Source: Oxytropis ochrocephala (Eukaryota > Streptophyta > Magnoliopsida > Fabales > Fabaceae). Taken from it: a DNA stretch of 64,000 bases. Both the position numbers and the translations under genes were made by a program. The notes under the pieces were generated by a model. The model saw only the letters and a program-made list of their open reading frames with translations, was not told the origin of the DNA and made no database searches. This document shows positions 57,586 to 64,000 of the stretch, in pieces. Each line of letters opens with the position of its first letter. The stretch's first letter is position 1. The stretch spans positions 87,306,817-87,370,816 of the forward strand of contig CM037092.1 in the NCBI GenBank assembly GCA_020916435.1, in the 5' to 3' direction.

Positions 57586-57600
57586 ACTCTCCCCCACTTA
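57586..57600 (-). other. Polypurine tract of the nested Tekay element
   Basis: The minus strand reads TAAGTGGGGGAGAGT directly before TGTAACGCCC. It overlaps the end of the polyprotein frame (stop at 57598-57600). Confidence 0.85.
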
Positions 57601-59105
57601 AAGAATTTCGTCCTCGAAATTACCTGAATCGAACAACTCTGGGTAAGATTCTCTCATCTTGCTCTCCAACTCCCAAGTCATGCTTTCTCCCACAGCTCCT
57701 AGCCAAACTACCTTCACCAACTTGATCTCCTTACCTCTTAAGACCTTCACCTCACGATCCTCAATTCTAACTAGCATTGTCTCCACCGTAAGGTTATCTC
57801 TCACCTCCACATCGTCCATCTGCACTACATGAGATGGGTCTGGCACATACTTCCGCAGCTGAGATACATGGAGTACATCATGCAGATTAGCAAGATTAGG
57901 TGGCAAGGCCACCCGATAAGCAACTTTCCCAACTCTCTCGGAAATCTGATATGGTCCAATAAAACGCGGAGTCAACTTCTTAGACTTCAACGCACGACCC
58001 ACACCTGTTGTTGGAGTAACTCTCAAAAATACATGATCTCCAGCCTGAAATTCTAGATCCTTCCTTCTCTTATCATGGTAGCTCTTCTGTCTACTCTGTG
58101 AAGCCTTCATTTTCTCCCTAATCATCTTCACTTTCTCTGTGGTCTCACGCACCAACTCAGGACCTAGCACCACACTTTCTCCAGTTTCGTACCAACACAA
58201 TGGAGTCCTACACCTCCTCCCGTACAATGCCTCAAAAGGCGCCATTCCGATACTCGAATGAAAACTGTTATTGTAAGTGAATTCAATCAGTGGCAAGTGT
58301 GAATCCCATGAACCTCCCTGCTCAAGAACACATGCTCTTAACAAATCCTCAAGTGATTGAATTGTCCTCTCTCTGCATCGCCCATCCATGCAGGGATGAT
58401 ATCTTTGAACTCAATCTCAATTTGGAACCCAAAGCCTCTTGCAAACTTCTCCAAAACTCAGAAGTGAACCTAGGATCCCTATCAGACACAATACTCAGAG
58501 GTACACCATGCAGCTTCACAATTGTCTTGACATAGATATCCGCTAACCTCGGAACTGGATAAGTAATATTAATTGGTAGAAAGTGCGCAGATTTAGTCAA
58601 TCTATCAACAATCACCCATATGGTATCAAACCCCCTCGCTGTAGTCGGCAAACCAGTCACAAAATCCATGGAGATACTATCCCACTTCCATTCAGGAACA
58701 TCCAAAGGTTGCATCAACCCCGCTGGCTTTTGATGCTCTATCTTCGATTTCTGGCATGTCAGGCACGCATACACAAACTGAGCCACATCACGCTTCATAC
58801 CAGGCCACCAAAACAGCTTCTTCAAATCTTGATACATTTTCGTAGCCCCCGGGTGAATACTCAACTTACTACGATGACCCTCTTCTAGGATTGCCTTCTT
58901 AATCTCATCATCACTAGGAATACAAATCCTCCCACGGTACCTTAGCACATCCTGAGCATCTACCACATAATCTTCACTTTGAGAGTGGTCAATCCCAACT
59001 GCAATCTCAACCAGTTTAATATCCTTCTTTTGAGCTTCCCGAATAACATTCAAAAAGTCATTGTGAATCCTCAACACACCCAATCTCACACTCTTAGGTG
59101 TTACC
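57598..59105 (-). pseudogene. Tekay-lineage integrase with C-terminal chromodomain-like segment
   Basis: Integrase of a chromovirus-type Ty3/gypsy element. In one frame (59089-58349): zinc-binding GHRSKLSIHPGATKMYQDLK and CLTCQKSK; catalytic Asp in SMDFVTGLP and VSDRDPRFTSEFW. After a frameshift near 58370 the next frame (58389-57598) gives RERTIQSLEDLLRACVL with the Glu, then PFEALYGRRCRTPLCWYETG, the GPYQISERVGKVAYRVALP segment and LHDVLHVSQLRKYVPDPSHV. It closes with VKVVWLGAVGESMTWELESK and FEDEIL, the remnant chromodomain-like tail of Tekay. All three catalytic residues are present; one frameshift breaks the chain. Confidence 0.9.
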
Positions 59106-60066
59106 TCATGAGACTAGACTCAAATCTAGAAGCCATTCAATCAATTCAAGTTCTTTCACCATCATTGCGGATACATGCAAGGACTTTCTACTCAAAGCAT
59201 CCGCCACCACATTAGCTTTCCCTGGATGATAGTTCAAACTAAAGTCGTAGTCTTTCAGCAATTCCAACCATCTCCTTTGTCTCATATTTAATTCTTTCTG
59301 GTCAAACAGATACTGCAATCCCTTATGATCACTGAATACCTCAAACTTAGAACCATACAAGTAATGTCTCCAAATCTTCAAGGCAAAAACAATTGCCGCA
59401 AGTTCCAAATCATGGGTGGGGTAATTCTTTTCATGAGTTCTCAACTGTCTTGAGGCATACGCCACAACCCTACCATTTTGCATCAAAACACCTCCTAGCC
59501 CCATTTTAGACGCATCGCAATATACCACAAAAGGTTCTCCAGATTTGGGCAATGTCAAAACAGGTGATGTTGTCAACCTTCTTTTCAATTCTTGGAAACT
59601 TTCTTCACATTTGGAATCCCACACAAACGCCTTTCCTTTGCAAGTCAATTGAGTTAGCGGAAGTGCCAACTTTGAAAACCCCTCAATAAACCTTCTATAA
59701 TATCCCGCCAATCCAAGGAAACTTCTAATCTCCGTAACTGACTTAGGATCCTCCCACTGCATCACCGCATCAACTTTGGATGGATCTCGCAATTCCATCA
59801 CCAGAAATAATATGACCTAGAAAGCTCACTTCCTTCAACCAAAAGTCACACTTTGTGAGTTTAGCATACAACTTTTTCTCTTTCAACACTTCTAGCACTA
59901 ACCGGATGCTCTGCATGATCCTCTTCGGACTTGGAGTACACCAAAATATCATCTATGAAGACCACCACAAATCGATCCAAGTAGTTATGGAATATACGGT
60001 TCATGTACTCCATGAATACCCCTGGTGCATTAGTGACACCAAACGGCATTACAGAATACTCATAAG
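59106..60066 (-). pseudogene. Tekay-lineage RT (3' half) and RNase H
   Basis: RT begins mid-domain at 60066: MPFGVTNAPGVFMEYMNRIF and the catalytic FIDDILVYSKSEEDHAEH (60049-59930), then KLTKCDFWLKEVSFLGHIIS (59890-59810). The next frame (59801-59106) holds IRSFLGLAGYYRRFIEGFSK and a full RNase H: VVYCDASKMGLGGVL, HDLELAAIVFALKIW, FSDHKGLQYLF and LNYHPGKANVVADALSRK. Frameshifts lie near 59940 and 59785. Everything upstream (5' half of RT, protease, gag, 5' LTR) is missing because the element is cut at about 60066 by Tat sequence. Confidence 0.9.
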
Positions 60067-61527
60067 AGTTAATTGAGATAAAAGATAAGTTAATCTCAGA
60101 GGACTCTCTCTACACTGATACTCCTTCGACGTTATTGTCAACACCAAAAATTGGGAGGGCAATAAATGCAAATGAAGTCTTGGCGTCGAAAAATGCCACA
60201 TTTTTGACGATATTGACTTAGCAGAAATTTTTGCTATTGACAATATGACTGATGATGATTGGCGTAAACCCATTGTAGAGTATTTGCAAAATCCTACAGG
60301 AAACACTAATAAAAAAGTGAAGTCTGAGCTCTAAGCTATGTGTTAGTCGGAAATGAGTTGTTCAAACAAACTCCTGAAGAAATCTTGTTAAAATGCCTTA
60401 GTGAAAACGAGGCATACTTAGCGGTTTTCGATACACATGGTGGAGCATGTGGCTCACATCAAGTAGGCCATAAAATGAAATGGTTGTTATTTCGACAAGG
60501 AATGTCTTCGCCAACCATTTTAAAAGATTGCATAGAGTTTGCTAAAAGGTCGCTAAGAATGCCAAAGACATTTGGAATCCAAAGATGTACCGCAAATGAA
60601 TTGCATTCTATAGTGAAACCTTGGCCATTTAGAGGTTGGGCTCTAGATGTAATTGGAGAAATAAAACCAACTTTGTCGAAAGGCCACAGGTACATCCTGG
60701 TAGGAATTGATTACTTTACTAAATGGGTAGAGGCAATACCTTTAGCCAACGTTGATCAAGAAGCAGTAATAAGGCTTATTCAAAACCATATCATTTCTGA
60801 GATATGGAATCCCAGAAACCATTACTACGACCAAGGTACTCGCTTTTACCTGGTCGAAAAATGGTAGATTTTGTCTTGAAATTGGTTTCAAGTTGTTGAC
60901 TTCGACACCATACTACGCACAAGCCAATGGTCAAGTAGAGGCTGCAAATAAAATCATTATTAACTTGATCAAAAAGCACGTTGGACGTAAGCCTAAAAGT
61001 TGGCACAGTTCTCTCGACCAAGTGTTATGGGCTTATCGAACGTCGCCTAAAGAGTCTATAAACATTACTCCTTACAGGTTAACATTTGGACATGATGCGT
61101 TGTTACTGTTGAAATTTGTTTACAATCAACAAGGATTCAGAAACAATGCGAAATTCCCTTTGATCATTATTGGGATATGATGATTGATGAATTAGTTGAT
61201 TTAGACGAAGAAAGGCTGTTAGCTTTAGAAATGCTTATTCGACAGAAAGAAAGAGTAGCTAGAGCTTACAACAAAAAGGTTAAGTTAAAAACCTTTGAAG
61301 AAGGAGAGTTAGTGTGGAAAGTCCTATTACCTATGGATAAAAAAGATAGAGTTTTAGGCAAATGGTCACCGGGGTGGGAAGGCCCATTTCGCGTGTTGCA
61401 GTGCTTTTCGAATGGCGCTTATGAAGTCGAAGAGCTAGGTGACGAAAATAGAACCTTTAGAATAAATGGCAAGTATTTAAAGCAATACAAGCCAACATTG
61501 ACCGAGATAAAAATTGAACAAGCATAA
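60067..61527 (+). pseudogene. Tat-lineage RNase H end and integrase
   Basis: The plus strand resumes the Tat element. DNMTDDDWRKPIVEYLQNPT (60240-60300) links RNase H to integrase. The integrase zinc finger (LLKCLSENEAYLAVFDTHGG, GACGSHQVGHKMKWLLFR) and core WALDVIGEIKPTLSKGHRYI, VGIDYFTKWVEAIPL follow (60340-60867). The second Asp (expected near DQGT, 60838) remains; after a frameshift AQANGQVEAANKIIINLIKK carries the Glu (60893-61180). The C-terminal part (61177-61527) has KERVARAYNKKVKLKTFEEG, WEGPFRVLQCFSNGAYEVEE and KYLKQYKP before TAA. Three frameshifts. Confidence 0.85.
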
Positions 61528-61682
61528 ACAAGCGAAAATTGTTCATAAATGGCAATGTATAATAAAATGTCAAAGTGGACTTATGCCTCTCCAAAGAGGA
61601 AAAGGTTCGACAAAGACCTTAGAAGTTCGACAAAGTGGACTTATGCCTCTCCAGAATGCTGGCGCTCAAAGAGATAGAAGTG
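61528..61682 (+). repeat. Post-pol spacer with a short duplication
   Basis: CAAAGTGGACTTATGCCTCTCC occurs twice, at about 61570 and 61631, a direct repeat about 62 bp apart. This is the gap between the converging pol and antisense frames. Confidence 0.6.
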
Positions 61683-64000
61683 TCAAGAAGGTGCGATTTT
61701 TGTCAAGTTCAAAGAAGATTGGCTTGATCTTTGGTCGCCTTTCTCCAGATGTTCTATGGCTGTCATTGCTTTCATTGTTTTGATTGACGAAGAAGCAGCA
61801 CTCATTCTTTCGACAACCAAGCCCTTCTGATACTTAGCGTTTGACAGTTTAGTTTGGAGTGTTCTGATCTCTTCGTCAATCACGGCGTAATCTCTCGCAT
61901 CCCATTCAAGAATTGCTTGTTCATCCTTGGCTGCTTGGGCTTCGAGAGCTTCTATGTCGTCTTGATCAGCTTTGAGGGAGGCAAGCGCCACTTCACAGAG
62001 TTGATTTTCTTGAGCCTTTTGCTTGAGAATACTCGACCGTTGGTTGATCAAGAGGGAGAGTTGCTCGAAGAGTGGGCCGAACTCCATGAAAAAGGTGAGG
62101 AGGTCTTGGGGAGGATCCAACTTAGTGATTCTATGAATGAGGGATTTTACCTCAAGGTACACAGATGGATCACCCTCAATATTCGCCACCAGATTCTCTT
62201 TTAGAACCTTCGTCTTCAGCTGGCGAAGTAGGCTTTCGATTGTTTCCTGATTGATGGAGCTGAGAGAGTTGTTCGAAGAGCTGCAAATCAAGCGACTCGA
62301 CGAGCTTTTAAGACTCAGCATGATTTTCAAAGCTACCAAAGGATCTGTCTTCTTCAGCTCAGCCAACTCGTGATCACTAACAGCGCTGTTAGATGACTCT
62401 TTGGCAGAAGCGCCTTGATTTGCAGGCTCCTCCATTCTGGGCTCCTCTTGCCCTTGATTAACCATATTCTCTGCAGGAATTTCAACAGAGGTAGCCACCA
62501 CTTCTTGTCTTTCGATTTCTGGGATGTTGGGTTCTGGAACTTGAACATTCTCTTCGACAACAGCCTCTGGTTCCACATTATCAGCATTCGGAACAAGCTC
62601 TTCGAAAATAGGAATCCCAGGGTCAGCAAGTGCTTGAAAAACTTCTTCAGCAATTACACCTTGAGGCGACGAAGGAAAAGGAAGCATTGGGGCCGACAAT
62701 TCCCGTTCAGCAACCTCAGTCAAAGACTCGGCAGCAGGATTATCGACAAGTAGCCCACCTACCTGTTTACAGTGAGTAATACTACTTAAGTTAGAACTGG
62801 AAAGGTGAAGATCAAAGAGGTTTGAAATGACGTCGAAAGGAAATTTACCTCATGTACCTTAAGCCTCTTGATTGGAGGAGAAGAAGGTGATTCAGAAGGC
62901 TCGTTGATGGTGATGCCTTGAGCTGCCCTTTGAGATTCAGGTAAGGCCCTTTTCCTTGACCTCTGAGTGAGAGGAATGTTGTCATCACTTTCAGTGTCCT
63001 GCAACAGAAGTCAAGTTATGGTACAGGTAATGCCACGAGAAAGTGGATGATAAAGTCGAAGAGGAATTTCGACATGTAACAAGGTGTATAGAGTACCTCA
63101 GGATCAGAGGGAATGACCACTCTCTTTTTGGCCCTGAGCTGCTGAGGAGATTTGGTTGTTTTGGTTGTTTTCTGAAAGAGAATTTCAACATGAGTAAAAG
63201 TCATGATCACAGAACAACTTAAGATAACTAGATTGCAACATACCTTTTTTAGGGTGATGTCTGGAGTGGAGCTTACTGCCATTGTCTTCTTGACCAATGG
63301 GGGAGGTTTTGCCGTTACAGCTTGGCCTACTCTGACCTTCAACTTTGTTGCAGGTTTTTCTAAAAATGTCAAAAACATTGGTAAGCAAATAGAAATGAAG
63401 CTAAGTTATAAGTGGTTAAGACTTAGAAAGCTTTGAGTGTCGAAAAGTGTTTACCAGTGTTGTTCGAAGGGAAAGCTGCTACCAATTTCTTCACAATGTT
63501 TTCAGCAAAAGTGTCAATGGTTTCCCCAGCAGCATTGGTGTAATAACCAGTCCACCATTCATGAAATTTCTTAGTGCATGAAAACCTTGGATTGAATTTG
63601 AGAGGTTCAAAATTCAAGGCTTTGTAATGGAATTTCTTGAAGGCCTGTTTGTAAGCTACTCGACGATTCGGACTTGCAAATTCTCGCCTATGAAAGCATA
63701 ATCGTGCAGTCGAATTTGACAAAGCCCAAACTGCCTGGCAAAATAACTTGGGAAATATCTAGTAATTCCCAAACTATTTTTTGTTTTGCCAGGGGTGAGC
63801 CTGGTGGAGAGGATAGAAGGAGAGAGGTAAGCTTGCCAAATTTGGTTAACTTCCTCAGAAGGTTCGACAGAAGGGGAAGGAAATGGTTGTTTAAACCATG
63901 TTGGGCCACAAGACCTCTGGACAAAGGGAGCCATAGAATCTGTAAAAGTGGCACATTTCAAGAAGATCTCGAAATAGACTAGAAAGGATTCTTCGGCAGA
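61683..64000 (-). CDS. Spliced antisense gene (aORF) of the Tat element, 5' end beyond window
   Basis: Tat-lineage elements are known to carry extra antisense frames between pol and the 3' LTR. Here five exons read on the minus strand, each with GT...AG borders: >64000-63455, 63359-63244, 63171-63097, 62998-62849, and 62762-61683. The first holds YFPSYFARQFGLCQIRLHDY and NPRFSCTKKFHEWWTGYY, resembling the C-terminal part of the plant mobile domain, with a frameshift near 63670. The middle exons are basic and low-complexity (LRAKKRVVIPSDPE, NIPLTQRSRKRALPES). The last is acidic then coiled coil (IEALEAQAAKDEQAILEWDA). It converges on pol with a 155-base gap. Function unknown. Confidence 0.7.
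62763..62848 (-). other. Last intron of the antisense gene
   Basis: Donor CATGAG|GTAAATTTCC (62848) and acceptor CACTGTAAACAG|GTAGG (62763). The coding frame stays open on both sides. Confidence 0.65.
62999..63096 (-). other. Intron of the antisense gene
   Basis: Donor CCTGAG|GTACTC and acceptor CTTCTGTTGCAG|GACAC, a typical plant acceptor. Confidence 0.65.
63172..63243 (-). other. Intron of the antisense gene
   Basis: Donor AAAAAAG|GTATGTTGC and acceptor TTCTCTTTCAG|AAAAC. 72 bases, AT-rich. Confidence 0.65.
63360..63454 (-). other. Intron of the antisense gene
   Basis: Donor AACACTG|GTAAACAC and acceptor GACATTTTTAG|AAAAACC. Confidence 0.6.

Overview
The window is a piece of a large plant nuclear genome, most likely a legume. 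The evidence is Ogre/Tat elements with very long LTRs, Tekay-type Ty3/gypsy LTRs, RE1-like Ty1/copia and CACTA elements nested in one another. I see no intact host gene, tRNA, rRNA or CRISPR array. Nearly all coding sequence belongs to retroelements and is broken by frameshifts, stops or insertions. A run of exactly 100 N (7929-8028) marks an assembly gap.

Layout. (1) 1-5848: Tekay-like LTR pieces around a short non-coding internal region (599-3228). (2) 5849-6960: minus-strand plant-mobile-domain (PMD) pseudogene with one intron. (3) 8029-10985: Ogre-type LTR on the plus strand, fused head-on to the next element. (4) 10986-32824: one Ogre-like element on the minus strand. In its own 5'->3' order it has the 5' LTR 29144-32824, PBS, ORF1 (coiled coil), gag (split by a CACTA transposon at 23521-25316), protease/G-patch, intron, RT-RNase H-integrase, a repeat-rich 3' UTR, and a 3' LTR 10986-14542. 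(5) 32825-34827: a Tekay LTR that the Ogre entered. (6) 34828-36302: second PMD copy (plus) and a convergent MULE-like ORF. (7) 36481-36671: foldback MITE. (8) about 36690-40226: a second Ogre-type LTR subfamily. (9) 40386-41200: a long-inverted-repeat MULE-like element. (10) 41301-46564: an RE1-like copia fragment bounded by 200-bp inverted arms, with a solo Tekay LTR (43133-45533, TSD AGTGG) inside gag. (11) 46772-48800: a possible host exon remnant, a MITE, a gypsy fragment, and a CACTA end with a ULP1-like exon. (12) 48805-64000: a nest in which a Tekay LTR is entered by a Tat element (50371 to beyond the window end), itself split by a truncated Tekay element (55017-60066). The Tat element carries a spliced antisense gene (61683-64000).

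Functionally, each retroelement supplies gag, protease, RT/RNase H and integrase for its own copying. No copy here looks able to move by itself. The most unusual signals are structural: arrays of exactly 28-nt hairpins with GGCGCC ends in the Tekay LTRs; hairpins with constant loops and changing stems in the Ogre LTRs; a head-on fusion of two Ogre LTRs; and the multi-exon antisense gene in the Tat element.
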